64,000 nucleotides of DNA, from the NCBI GenBank assembly GCA_023412715.1, contig JAEZCC010000044.1, positions 1-64,000 on the forward strand, in the 5' to 3' direction. This document shows, in pieces, positions 18,400 to 33,651 of this stretch. Below the pieces are notes generated by a model, which saw nothing but the letters and a program-made list of their open reading frames with translations, had not been told where the DNA came from and made no database searches. The DNA is from Bacillota bacterium. GTDB lineage: Bacteria > Bacillota > Clostridia > Oscillospirales > Acutalibacteraceae. How positions within the stretch are numbered: the stretch's first letter is position 1; each line of letters begins with the position of its first letter. The translations under genes were made by a program, and so were the position numbers.

Positions 18400-18531
18400 A
18401 TGGATTTCCATGCTTTTAAGGAATTGAATCAATCATACCACAGAAAATCCCAAATAGCAAGAGAATTTTATCGTGATAGCCGATGCAGCCTTTCTGTGCC
18501 TGACTACAGCTCGCGGAATGTGAAATTATGA
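18400..18531 (+). other. Possible 43-codon upstream ORF in the rpoB leader
   Basis: An open frame starts with ATG at 18400, runs 43 codons and stops at TGA 18529-18531, overlapping the ATG at 18528 as ATGA. It begins MDFHAFKELN and ends SSRNVKL. No clear ribosome site lies upstream, so translation is doubtful. If translated, it would couple to the longer rpoB start. Confidence 0.22.
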
Positions 18532-18548
18532 ATGGAGTGATTGAGCCG

Positions 18549-22307
<3,759 letters not shown>

Positions 22308-22331
22308 TATTTGACAGGAAGGGGCCACGGC

Positions 22332-25904
<3,573 letters not shown>

Positions 25905-25934
25905 AGTTATAATAACAAATTGTGATGGTCTGCC

Positions 25935-25961
25935 TGCCCCCGCGGCTCCGCCGTGGGGGCA
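25935..25961 (+). other. GC-rich hairpin in the rpsL leader
   Basis: An 11-bp stem (TGCCCCCGCGG with CCGTGGGGGCA) with a five-base loop. No T run follows, so it is more likely an mRNA leader structure or pause than a full terminator of rpoBC. Confidence 0.5.
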
Positions 25962-26038
25962 CAGCCCTGTCCGCTTTGTCTGTTACGGCGGCTTTTCTGC
26001 CGCTTTAACATAATTTTTTATGTGTGAGGAGGTGTCAT

Positions 26039-26473
26039 ATGCCAACCTTTAATCAACTCGTCAATACGGGAAGAGAAGTAGCTGTCCGCAAGGCAAAGGC
26101 CCCTGCGCTGCTGAAGGGATGGAACTCCAAGAAGCGGATTCCGATCGATCAGGATTCCCCGCAGAAACGCGGTGTCTGCACGGTCGTGAAGACGGCGACC
26201 CCGAAGAAGCCGAACTCTGCTCTGCGCAAAATCGCGAGGGTCAGACTTTCCAACGGAATCGAAGTTACCGCCTATATCCCCGGCGTGGGCCACAATCTTC
26301 AGGAGCACAGCGTCGTGATGATCCGCGGCGGCCGTGTCAAAGACGTACCTGGCGTACGTTACCACATCATCCGCGGCACGCTGGATACCCAGGGCGTCGC
26401 TCAGCGCATGCAGGCCCGTTCCAAGTACGGCGCGAAACGGCCGAAGGCCGGTGCCGCAAAAGCTGCCAAGTAA
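26039..26473 (+). CDS. rpsL: Ribosomal protein S12
   Basis: Small-subunit protein at the decoding centre, 144 residues. The start PTFNQLV and the decoding loop [13 protein letters not shown] are canonical. The Lys where streptomycin-resistance changes often occur is unchanged. The C-terminal tail is Lys/Ala rich. The ATG at 26039 follows GAGGAGGTG. It is the first gene of the block rpsL-rpsG-fusA. Confidence 0.97.
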   Translation: MPTFNQLVNTGREVAVRKAKAPALLKGWNSKKRIPIDQDSPQKRGVCTVVKTATPKKPNSALRKIARVRLSNGIEVTAYIPGVGHNLQEHSVVMIRGGRVKDVPGVRYHIIRGTLDTQGVAQRMQARSKYGAKRPKAGAAKAAK

Positions 26474-26508
26474 AATTGCTGGCAGAAAAAATTGACAGAA
26501 ACCTAACG

Positions 26509-26566
26509 GCTGCATGTTGAAAGACAGAAATGCAGCGGCGTTTTATATATTTTTTAGAAAAACGCC
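26509..26566 (+). promoter_or_regulatory. Tandem hairpins between rpsL and rpsG
   Basis: A 7-bp stem GCTGCAT/ATGCAGC (26509-26515 with 26530-26536) is followed at once by an 8-bp stem GGCGTTTT/AAAACGCC (26537-26544 with 26559-26566). The 165-nt spacer is long for two ribosomal genes. It could hold a site for S7 feedback control, as known in E. coli, or tune readthrough. Confidence 0.45.
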
Positions 26567-26638
26567 TCTGTATTGGCCAACGGGAGTTTGTCGCTTTCGA
26601 GTACCGATGATATCATTTCTGTGAAGGAGGGAAGTAAA

Positions 26639-27109
26639 GTGCCAAGAAGAGGTTCAACCGCAAAGCGCGATGTTTTGCCGGATCCGCTTTACCAATCCAA
26701 ATTAGTCACCCGTCTGATCAACAATGTCATGTTCGACGGAAAAAAGGGCGTAGCCCAGAAGATCGTTTACGGGGCGTTCGACATTGTTAAGGACAAGACC
26801 GGCAAGGAACCGCTTGAGGTTTTCGAGCAGGCAATGGAAAATGTCATGCCGTCTCTTGAAGTCAAGGCCCGCCGCGTGGGCGGCGCAACGTACCAGGTCC
26901 CGATGGAGGTCCGCCCGGAAAGGCGGCAGACTCTGGGTCTTCGCTGGATGGCCGGGTATGCAAGGCAGAGGTCTGAAAAGACAATGAAAGAAAAACTTGC
27001 CGGCGAAATCCTTGACGCAGTGAACGGTGCGGGCGGTGCCGCCAAAAAACGTGATGAAACGCATAAGATGGCGGAAGCCAACAGAGCTTTTGCGCATTAC
27101 CGCTGGTAA
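26639..27109 (+). CDS. rpsG: Ribosomal protein S7
   Basis: Assembly protein of the small-subunit head, 156 residues, the usual length. It begins [17 protein letters not shown] and has [17 protein letters not shown] near 80. The GTG at 26639 is chosen because GAAGGAGGGA precedes it and the product then matches the family exactly; a longer frame from 26573 would add 22 odd residues. Confidence 0.96.
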   Translation: MPRRGSTAKRDVLPDPLYQSKLVTRLINNVMFDGKKGVAQKIVYGAFDIVKDKTGKEPLEVFEQAMENVMPSLEVKARRVGGATYQVPMEVRPERRQTLGLRWMAGYARQRSEKTMKEKLAGEILDAVNGAGGAAKKRDETHKMAEANRAFAHYRW

Positions 27110-27150
27110 TGCCGCGCTCTGGTGCACTTTTCAGTTTGTAGGAGGGAATT

Positions 27151-29232
27151 ATGCCAAGGCAAGTACCACTTAATTTAGTTCGTAATATCGGCATCATGGC
27201 GCATATCGATGCCGGTAAGACAACGACGACGGAACGCATCCTGTATTATACGGGAATCAACCACAAAATCGGCGAGGTCCATGACGGCGCCGCCACCATG
27301 GACTGGATGGTACAGGAGCAGGAGCGCGGCATTACGATTACTTCTGCGGCAACCACCTGCTTCTGGAAAGGCCACCGCATCAACATCATCGACACCCCGG
27401 GCCACGTCGACTTCACGGTCGAGGTGGAGCGTTCCCTTCGTGTTCTGGACGGCGCCGTCGCAGTTTACGACGCAAAAGGCGGCGTAGAGCCGCAGTCCGA
27501 AACGGTCTGGCGCCAGGCCGAGCAGTTCGGCGTCCCGCGCATGGCCTATGTCAATAAAATGGATATCATGGGGGCGGACTTTTTCAACTCCGTCCAGATG
27601 ATGAAGGACCGCCTCAAGTGCAACGCCGTCCCGATCCAGCTCCCCATCGGCAAGGAAGAAACCTTCAAGGGAATCATCGACCTGATCGACATGAAGGCGG
27701 ACGTCTATTACGATGAGATGGGCAAGGATATGAAGGTCGAGGACATCCCCGACGACATGAAGGAGCTTGCCGCGAAATACCACGACGAGCTGCTGGAAGC
27801 CGTCGCCGAGCAGGACGATGCCGTGATGGAGAAATACCTGAACGGCGAAGAGCTGACGAAGGACGAGATTATCGCCGCCATCCGCAAGGGGACGATTGCG
27901 AACAAATTTGTCCCCGTCACCTGCGGCACTTCCTATAAGAACAAGGGAGTGCAGAAGCTGCTGGACGCCATTGTGGCCTTTATGCCGGCCCCGACGGATG
28001 TTCCGGCCATTCGGGGAACCAACCCCGAAACGGGAGAAGAAGAGGACTGCCACGCCTCCGACGACGAACCGTTCGCCGCGCTGGCGTTCAAGATTGCGAC
28101 CGACCCCTTTGTCGGCAAGCTCGCTTTCTTCCGCGTTTATTCCGGCAAGCTGGACGCCGGCTCGACGGTCTACAATCCGGTCAAGGACACGAACGAGCGT
28201 ATGGGCCGCATCCTTCAGATGCACGCCAACCACAGGCTGGACCTTGAGACCGTTTACGCCGGCGATATCGCCGCGGCGGTGGGCCTCAAGAACACCGGCA
28301 CGGGCGACACGCTCTGCGACCCGAAGCGCCCCATCGTCCTTGAGTCGATGGAATTCCCCGACCCGGTCATCCGCGTGGCCATTGAGCCGAAGACGAAGGC
28401 CGGCCAGGAAAAGATGGGCATCGCGCTCTCAAAGCTCGCGGAAGAAGACCCGACGTTCAAGGCGTATACAGATGAAGAGACCGGCCAGACGATTATCGCC
28501 GGCATGGGCGAGCTTCACCTTGAGATTATCGTAGACAGGCTGCTGCGCGAGTTCCACGTGGAGGCGAACGTCGGCAAGCCGCAGGTCGCTTATAAAGAGA
28601 CCATCCGCGGGAATGCGGACGTTGAAAACAAGTACGCAAGACAGTCCGGCGGCCACGGCCAGTACGGCCACGTCAAGATCCGCATTGAGCCGAACCCGGG
28701 CAAGGGCTACGAGTTTGTCAACTCCGTGACCGGCGGCGCAATTCCGAAGGAATTCATCCCGGCCGTTGACCAGGGCATCCAGGGGGCCATGATGGCGGGC
28801 GTTCTCGCCGGCTATCCGGTCGTGGACACGAAGGTCACGCTGTACGACGGATCCTTCCACGAGGTCGACTCCTCGGAGCTTGCCTTTAAAATCGCCGGTT
28901 CCATGGCGTTCAAAGACGCTATGACGAAGGCGAACCCGGTCATCCTCGAGCCTATCATGAAGGTCAGCGTAACGGTGCCGGAAGAGTACCTCGGCGATGT
29001 CATGGGCGACCTGAACTCCCGCCGCGGCATGATTGAGGGCATCAGCGCCATTCCGGGCGCGCAGCAGATTAAGGCGATGGTTCCGCTTTCCGAAATGTTC
29101 GGCTACGCGACGGATCTCCGCTCCAAGACGCAGGGCCGCGGCCAGTACGTGATGGAGCCGGGAAATTACGCGGAAGTCCCGAAGAGTATTTCGGAGAAGA
29201 TCATTACCGCGCGCTCTAAGAAGTCGGAATAA
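27151..29232 (+). CDS. fusA: Translation elongation factor G
   Basis: The GTPase that moves tRNA and mRNA through the ribosome, 693 residues. The G1 motif is [15 protein letters not shown] near 17, switch II has DTPGHVDFT near 82, and the G4 motif is NKMD near 136. Domains II-V follow, with the domain IV stretch [11 protein letters not shown] near 505. The ATG at 27151 follows GGAGGGAATT. It sits between rpsG and tuf, the classical str order. Confidence 0.97.
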   Translation: MPRQVPLNLVRNIGIMAHIDAGKTTTTERILYYTGINHKIGEVHDGAATMDWMVQEQERGITITSAATTCFWKGHRINIIDTPGHVDFTVEVERSLRVLDGAVAVYDAKGGVEPQSETVWRQAEQFGVPRMAYVNKMDIMGADFFNSVQMMKDRLKCNAVPIQLPIGKEETFKGIIDLIDMKADVYYDEMGKDMKVEDIPDDMKELAAKYHDELLEAVAEQDDAVMEKYLNGEELTKDEIIAAIRKGTIANKFVPVTCGTSYKNKGVQKLLDAIVAFMPAPTDVPAIRGTNPETGEEEDCHASDDEPFAALAFKIATDPFVGKLAFFRVYSGKLDAGSTVYNPVKDTNERMGRILQMHANHRLDLETVYAGDIAAAVGLKNTGTGDTLCDPKRPIVLESMEFPDPVIRVAIEPKTKAGQEKMGIALSKLAEEDPTFKAYTDEETGQTIIAGMGELHLEIIVDRLLREFHVEANVGKPQVAYKETIRGNADVENKYARQSGGHGQYGHVKIRIEPNPGKGYEFVNSVTGGAIPKEFIPAVDQGIQGAMMAGVLAGYPVVDTKVTLYDGSFHEVDSSELAFKIAGSMAFKDAMTKANPVILEPIMKVSVTVPEEYLGDVMGDLNSRRGMIEGISAIPGAQQIKAMVPLSEMFGYATDLRSKTQGRGQYVMEPGNYAEVPKSISEKIITARSKKSE

Positions 29233-29246
29233 CTTGCAAAAAATGC

Positions 29247-29275
29247 TTGATTTTTCCCCGATTTCTTGTTAAAAT
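29247..29275 (+). promoter_or_regulatory. Sigma-A promoter of tuf
   Basis: TTGATT (29247-29252), 17 nt, TAAAAT (29270-29275), so tuf can be made apart from fusA. A second -10-like TATAAT stands at 29314-29319 with a poorly placed TTGTTA at 29289. Confidence 0.65.
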
Positions 29276-29336
29276 GTGAAGCACAATCTTGTTATTTAAA
29301 AATTTACAGCTGTTATAATAAAAAGGAGGATCTCCA

Positions 29337-30539
29337 ATGGCAAAAGCAAAATTTGACAGGTCGAAACCCCATGTTAACATTGGTACCATCGGCCACGTTG
29401 ACCATGGTAAAACCACCCTTACCGCAGCTATTACAAAGGTTCTCAATTTTAAAGGCGAGGCTGATTTTGTCGACTATGCCAATATCGATAAGGCGCCGGA
29501 AGAAAGAGCGCGCGGCATCACGATCAATACCGCCCACGTTGAATATCAGACAGAAAGCCGCCACTATGCGCACGTTGACTGCCCGGGCCATGCCGACTAT
29601 ATCAAGAACATGATCACCGGCGCGGCTCAGATGGACGGTGCCATTCTGGTCGTTTCCGCCGCCGACGGCCCCATGCCTCAGACAAGAGAGCACATCCTCC
29701 TTGCCCGTCAGGTCGGCGTGCCTTATATCGTTGTGTTCATGAACAAGGTCGACCAGGTCGACGATCCGGAGCTTCTGGACCTAGTCGAAATGGAAATCCG
29801 CGACCTTTTGAACGAATACGAGTTCCCGGGCGACGATACCCCGATTATCCGCGGTTCCGCCCTGAAAGCATTGGAGTCCACCTCCAAGGATCCGGACGCT
29901 CCCGAATACAAATGCATTTGGGAACTGATGGATGCCGTCGATAAATTCATTCCGACTCCGGAACGCAAATCCGATCTGCCTTTCCTGATGCCTGTCGAAG
30001 ACGTCATGACCATCAGCGGACGCGGCACGGTTGCTACGGGCAGAGTGGAGCGCGGCATGGCGAAGGTCGGCGAAGAAGTCGAGATCATCGGCCTTACCAC
30101 CGAGAGGAAGAAATCCGTCATTACGGGCCTCGAAATGTTCCGCAAGACCCTTGATTTCGCAGAGGCCGGCGACAACATCGGCGTCCTTCTCCGCGGCATT
30201 CAGAGGGAAGAAATCCAGCGCGGCCAGGTTCTCGCAAAACCGGGTTCCGTTCATCCGCACACTAAATTCGAGGGCAAGGTTTATGTCCTTACAAAAGACG
30301 AAGGTGGACGTCATACTCCGTTCTTCAATAATTACCGTCCTCAGTTCTACTTCCGCACGACGGATGTTACGGGCATTATCGCTCTGCCGGAAGGCACCGA
30401 GATGTGCATGCCCGGCGATAACGTCGGCATGACGGTCGAGCTGATTACGCCGGTTGCCATGGAAGAGGGCCTCCGTTTCGCTATCCGTGAAGGCGGCCAC
30501 ACGGTCGGTTCCGGCGTCGTCACAAAGATTATTGAGTAG
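29337..30539 (+). CDS. tuf: Elongation factor Tu
   Basis: Brings aminoacyl-tRNA to the ribosome. The 400-residue protein has G1 [11 protein letters not shown] near 19, DCPGHADY near 81, and NKVD near 136. Domains 2 and 3 follow, with the family end [10 protein letters not shown]. The ATG at 29337 follows AAAAGGAGG. It has its own promoter and a strong terminator. Confidence 0.97.
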   Translation: MAKAKFDRSKPHVNIGTIGHVDHGKTTLTAAITKVLNFKGEADFVDYANIDKAPEERARGITINTAHVEYQTESRHYAHVDCPGHADYIKNMITGAAQMDGAILVVSAADGPMPQTREHILLARQVGVPYIVVFMNKVDQVDDPELLDLVEMEIRDLLNEYEFPGDDTPIIRGSALKALESTSKDPDAPEYKCIWELMDAVDKFIPTPERKSDLPFLMPVEDVMTISGRGTVATGRVERGMAKVGEEVEIIGLTTERKKSVITGLEMFRKTLDFAEAGDNIGVLLRGIQREEIQRGQVLAKPGSVHPHTKFEGKVYVLTKDEGGRHTPFFNNYRPQFYFRTTDVTGIIALPEGTEMCMPGDNVGMTVELITPVAMEEGLRFAIREGGHTVGSGVVTKIIE

Positions 30540-30587
30540 TTTTGGCCTGCTGCCCTGCCGGTAACGGCACCGAATCGTAAATCGCGG

Positions 30588-30624
30588 ACGTCCGAAGCTG
30601 TTCAGAGCGGCTTCGGACGTTTTA
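30588..30624 (+). terminator. Terminator after tuf
   Basis: Perfect 11-bp stem ACGTCCGAAGC/GCTTCGGACGT (30588-30598 with 30610-30620), then TTTAT. Confidence 0.85.
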
Positions 30625-30712
30625 TCCCTTTCGTTGCAAGCTGAAAGCGCACTTCTGCTCTTTTATCATGCTTTTTCCGTCCTGGCCGCGCGTTTGCCTG
30701 GAAGAATAAAGC

Positions 30713-30741
30713 TTGACAAAAACAGATATAATCTGTATACT
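30713..30741 (+). promoter_or_regulatory. Sigma-A promoter of rpsU
   Basis: Perfect TTGACA (30713-30718), 17 nt, TATACT (30736-30741). Confidence 0.85.
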
Positions 30742-30802
30742 AATTGTTATATAGCATGAATTGCTAATACCCCTGCCTTTCGGCGGATGGGAGGGAAGAT
30801 AA

Positions 30803-30979
30803 ATGGCTGAGATACGAGTGAAAGATAACGAATCACTTGACAGCGCCCTGAGGCGCTTTAAAAAGCAGTGTGCCAGGGCCGGCGTGATTGCTGAAGTTCG
30901 CAAAAGGGAAGCCTATGAAAAGCCTTCTGTAAGGCGGAAGAAAAAGTCAGAGGCTGCCCGTAAACGTAAGTTTAAATAA
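30803..30979 (+). CDS. rpsU: Ribosomal protein S21
   Basis: A 58-residue, very basic small-subunit protein that helps initiation. It reads [20 protein letters not shown] at the start and ends with Lys/Arg clusters ([15 protein letters not shown]), matching the family. The ATG at 30803 has GGGAGGGAAG upstream. It has its own strong promoter and terminator. Here it is separated from dnaG-rpoD, with which it forms one operon in enterobacteria. Confidence 0.95.
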   Translation: MAEIRVKDNESLDSALRRFKKQCARAGVIAEVRKREAYEKPSVRRKKKSEAARKRKFK

Positions 30980-31008
30980 GCAGAAAGCTGAAAAATCTGC
31001 GGTCTTTG

Positions 31009-31036
31009 AAAAGCGGGCTTTATGCCCGCTTTTTTA
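31009..31036 (+). terminator. Terminator after rpsU
   Basis: AAAGCGGGC pairs with GCCCGCTTT around TTTAT, followed by T6. Confidence 0.85.
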
Positions 31037-31068
31037 GGCTCAATTTTCGGCAGGGAGGCGGTAAGCGG

Positions 31069-31590
31069 TTGTCTTGGTTCATGCCGACGGTCGCTGTGAA
31101 CGGGGTGACGGATATCACGCCCGAATTGCTGGGCGCGCTGAACGTAAAAGCGGTTCTGCTGGATGTCGACAATACCCTGGCCCTTCATGGCTCGCAGGAA
31201 CCGTTCGCAGGCACCGTAGAGTGGGCGTGGAAAATCCGCAGGGCCGGCTACCGGATGGTCATCATGTCGAATAATTTTGAAAAACGCGTCGCCCCCTTTG
31301 CCGGGCTGTTTGACCTGCCGTTTCTGTCCATGTGCATGAAACCGTTCCCAGGGGCTTACCGCGCCGCGGCGCGCAGGCTGGGCGTTGACCCCGGCGAGGC
31401 CGTCGTGGTCGGCGATCAGGTTTTCACCGATATCGTCGGCGCAAACGGGGCTCATATGAAATCCATCCTTCTTGTCCCGGTCGGCAAAGAGCGTTCTTTC
31501 ACTTTTTTCATCCGGCGTTTTCTTGAAAGACCGCTGCGCCGGAAAATCGAAAAAAGCGGCGTGGGAAGAGAATATTTTAACAGGGAATGA
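31069..31590 (+). CDS. YqeG family HAD phosphatase
   Basis: A haloacid-dehalogenase type phosphatase of the YqeG family, 173 residues. Motif I is DVDNTLALHG near residue 29; later motifs include MSNNFEKR near 68 and VVGDQVFTDIVGAN near 115. Family members are often found beside shikimate or ribosome-maturation genes; here aroQ follows after 6 nt. The TTG at 31069 is preferred because GGGAGG lies 10 nt before it and the product MSWFMPTV fits family starts; ATG at 31081 is the alternative. The natural substrate is not known. Confidence 0.85.
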   Translation: MSWFMPTVAVNGVTDITPELLGALNVKAVLLDVDNTLALHGSQEPFAGTVEWAWKIRRAGYRMVIMSNNFEKRVAPFAGLFDLPFLSMCMKPFPGAYRAAARRLGVDPGEAVVVGDQVFTDIVGANGAHMKSILLVPVGKERSFTFFIRRFLERPLRRKIEKSGVGREYFNRE

Positions 31591-31596
31591 TCCAAA

Positions 31597-32031
31597 ATGG
31601 GTAAAAAAGTACTGGTTTTGCTCGGCCCCAATCTGAACCTTGTGGGAGTCAGGGAGAAGGGCGTCTACGGCGACGAAACGGACGAGAGCATCCGCTCGCA
31701 GATTCTGGAAAATTCCTCAAGGCTCGGGTATGAATGCGACATTTTCCAGTCGAACCACGAGGGCGACCTGATTGACAGGATCCACGAGGCCAGAAGCGTT
31801 TACGACGGCGTCATCATCAACGCGGGCGCGCTGACGCATTACAGCTATGCGCTGCGCGACGCGATTGCCTCCGTGCGGATCCCGTTTATCGAGGTGCACA
31901 TGAGCAACATTTACGCGCGGGAGGAGTTCCGCCACACCAGCGTGATTGCCCCCGTCTGTGCGGGCCAGATTTCCGGATTCGGCAAAACCAGCTATTTTCT
32001 TGCCCTCGCCGCGCTTCGGGACCTGATGTGA
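31597..32031 (+). CDS. aroQ: Type II 3-dehydroquinate dehydratase
   Basis: Shikimate-pathway enzyme that converts 3-dehydroquinate to 3-dehydroshikimate; 144 residues, the family length. It has GPNLNLVGVREKGVYG with the catalytic Tyr near 25, QSNHEGDLIDRIHEA near 48, NAGALTHYSYALRDAI near 75, and the His region EVHMSNIYAREEFRH near 99. No other aro genes are in the window. Confidence 0.95.
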   Translation: MGKKVLVLLGPNLNLVGVREKGVYGDETDESIRSQILENSSRLGYECDIFQSNHEGDLIDRIHEARSVYDGVIINAGALTHYSYALRDAIASVRIPFIEVHMSNIYAREEFRHTSVIAPVCAGQISGFGKTSYFLALAALRDLM

Positions 32032-32084
32032 CGGAAATAATGCCGCGAAGCGTGCGGGGAAGACGGGAATTTATGAGTTTTCCC

Positions 32085-32113
32085 TTGAAAAACGGCATGA
32101 AATATTATAAACT
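32085..32113 (+). promoter_or_regulatory. Possible promoter of efp
   Basis: TTGAAA (32085-32090), 17 nt, TAAACT (32108-32113), the same -10 as proposed for rpoB. Confidence 0.5.
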
Positions 32114-32150
32114 TATACCATAGGAAAAAATATAACGGAGGCTTGGACCA

Positions 32151-32708
32151 ATGATATCAGCAGGCGATTTCCGGAACGGCGCCACGTTTGAGATGGATGG
32201 CAACGTCTACTCCATTATCGAATTCCAGCACGTCAAACCCGGAAAGGGAGCGGCTTTTGTCCGCACGAAAATCAGAAATGTCATTTCAGGGGCCGTCACA
32301 GAACGGACGTTCAATCCAAATGATAAATTCCCGACGGCGTTTATTGAGCGCAAGGACATGCAGTACCTTTACAACGACGGCGATCTTTATTATTTCATGG
32401 ATCCCGACACGTTCGAGCAGCTCCCCATCAGCAAGTCCATCCTCGGCGATAACTTCAAATTTGTAAAAGAAAATATGGACTGCAAGATCCTCTCTTACAA
32501 AGGCAGCGCCTTCGGTGTGGAGCCGCCCAACTTTGTGGAGCTTGAAATCATCAAAACGGACCCGGGCTTTAAGGGCGACACCGCGACGAATGCCACGAAG
32601 CCGGCCACCGTTGAAACGGGAGCGGAGATCAAAGTTCCGCTTTTCATCAACGAAGGGGAAAAAATACGCATCGACACCCGCACCGGTGAATATATGGAGC
32701 GCGCGTAA
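32151..32708 (+). CDS. efp: Elongation factor P
   Basis: Helps the ribosome through polyproline stretches. The 185-residue protein has an N-terminal KOW-like domain with the loop [12 protein letters not shown] near 28-39, where the central Lys is the usual modification site, followed by two OB folds ending GEYMERA. The ATG at 32151 follows AACGGAGG. Several nearby proteins are rich in Pro/Ala/Ser and may depend on it. Confidence 0.96.
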   Translation: MISAGDFRNGATFEMDGNVYSIIEFQHVKPGKGAAFVRTKIRNVISGAVTERTFNPNDKFPTAFIERKDMQYLYNDGDLYYFMDPDTFEQLPISKSILGDNFKFVKENMDCKILSYKGSAFGVEPPNFVELEIIKTDPGFKGDTATNATKPATVETGAEIKVPLFINEGEKIRIDTRTGEYMERA

Positions 32709-32763
32709 CTTATAATACCATCTGGCGGTTATTCAAAATTTATCATATAAGGGAGGCACTTTC

Positions 32764-33222
32764 ATGAAAAACACGGAACGGGTTTCTTACATCCGGGGCC
32801 TGGCCGAGGGCCTGGAGCTCGACGAGAACAAAAAAGAAGTGAAAGTCCTGAATGCCATCATCGATCTGCTCGACGATATGGCCGTTTCCATGTCGGAACT
32901 GGAAGATAACGTGAACGATATTGCCGACCAGCTTGACGCGGTCGACGAGGACCTCGGTTCTCTGGAAGACGATTTTTACGACGACGGTGACGAAGATGAC
33001 GAGGGCGGGGACGACGAGGAAGGCGATGACGATTCCGAAACCTATTATGAAGTAACCTGCCCCCATTGCAATGAAACGGTTTCCCTTTCGGAAGATCTTG
33101 CGCAGAAAGGCAAGATCGAATGCCCCAACTGCGGCGAGACAATCGAATTTGACGCGGACAATTGCTGCGACGACGACTGCTCCGGCTGCGGCCATGACCA
33201 CGGCAAAGACGGCGAAAACTGA
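32764..33222 (+). CDS. CD1247-type N-terminal domain protein with zinc ribbon
   Basis: A 152-residue acidic protein of unknown role, widespread in Clostridia. Residues 1-70 are helical (SYIRGLAEGLELDENKK start) with a coiled-coil look. A run of Asp, Glu and Gly follows (about 72-93), then a zinc ribbon with two CxxC pairs (CPHCNE near 99, CPNCGE near 120). The end is rich in Cys, Asp and His (CCDDDCSGCGHDHG), which could hold a second metal. It lies 55 nt after efp and probably shares its transcript. Confidence 0.8.
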   Translation: MKNTERVSYIRGLAEGLELDENKKEVKVLNAIIDLLDDMAVSMSELEDNVNDIADQLDAVDEDLGSLEDDFYDDGDEDDEGGDDEEGDDDSETYYEVTCPHCNETVSLSEDLAQKGKIECPNCGETIEFDADNCCDDDCSGCGHDHGKDGEN

Positions 33223-33245
33223 ACCTGCCCCCTCTTGATACTGCG

Positions 33246-33285
33246 AAGGCTCCATCTCGTATTGCCGATGAGATGGAGCCTTTTT
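33246..33285 (+). terminator. Terminator after the CD1247-type gene
   Basis: 13-bp stem AAGGCTCCATCTC/GAGATGGAGCCTT followed by TTT. Confidence 0.9.
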
Positions 33286-33651
33286 ATGCCGCTGAGGCCA
33301 CCAGCCGCTATGGGATTCGGGCGCGGAACGGGGCTGTCGTCCCGGCGGCCGGCGGGGCGCGGGGCTCTGCGCGGAACGGGAAAACGCTCCGAAACGGCGG
33401 AGAATAAATTTCGTTTTTTGACGAATAATATTCAAAATACGAACAATAAGTGTTTATTTTATACCCGCATTGTGCTATACTATATGAGTTACTGAATTCG
33501 GTCGGGGCTGCTGCTGCGGGCCGGCGGAATTCTTTTGGGTCGGTTGCCGGCCCGCATCCGCGAATCGGGGGCGCGGAGTGCTTGGGGAAAGCCACGGCGG
33601 GAAAGATGCCGCCTTTCCTGTAACGATATGCGTATTGGAGTATAAAACGGT
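33286..33651 (+). other. Gene-free stretch with a long structured leader
   Basis: No convincing gene lies in these 366 nt. Two very GC-rich blocks (33300-33400 and 33495-33640) flank an AT-rich centre holding the promoter at 33453-33481. The roughly 165-nt leader contains paired GAATTC sites at 33494 and 33525 that can form a stem, and GGCGG/CCGCC near 33597-33615. No known riboswitch core was recognised. Confidence 0.4.
33453..33481 (+). promoter_or_regulatory. Possible promoter of the dehydratase gene
   Basis: TTTATT (33453-33458), 17 nt, TATACT (33476-33481). Confidence 0.5.
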
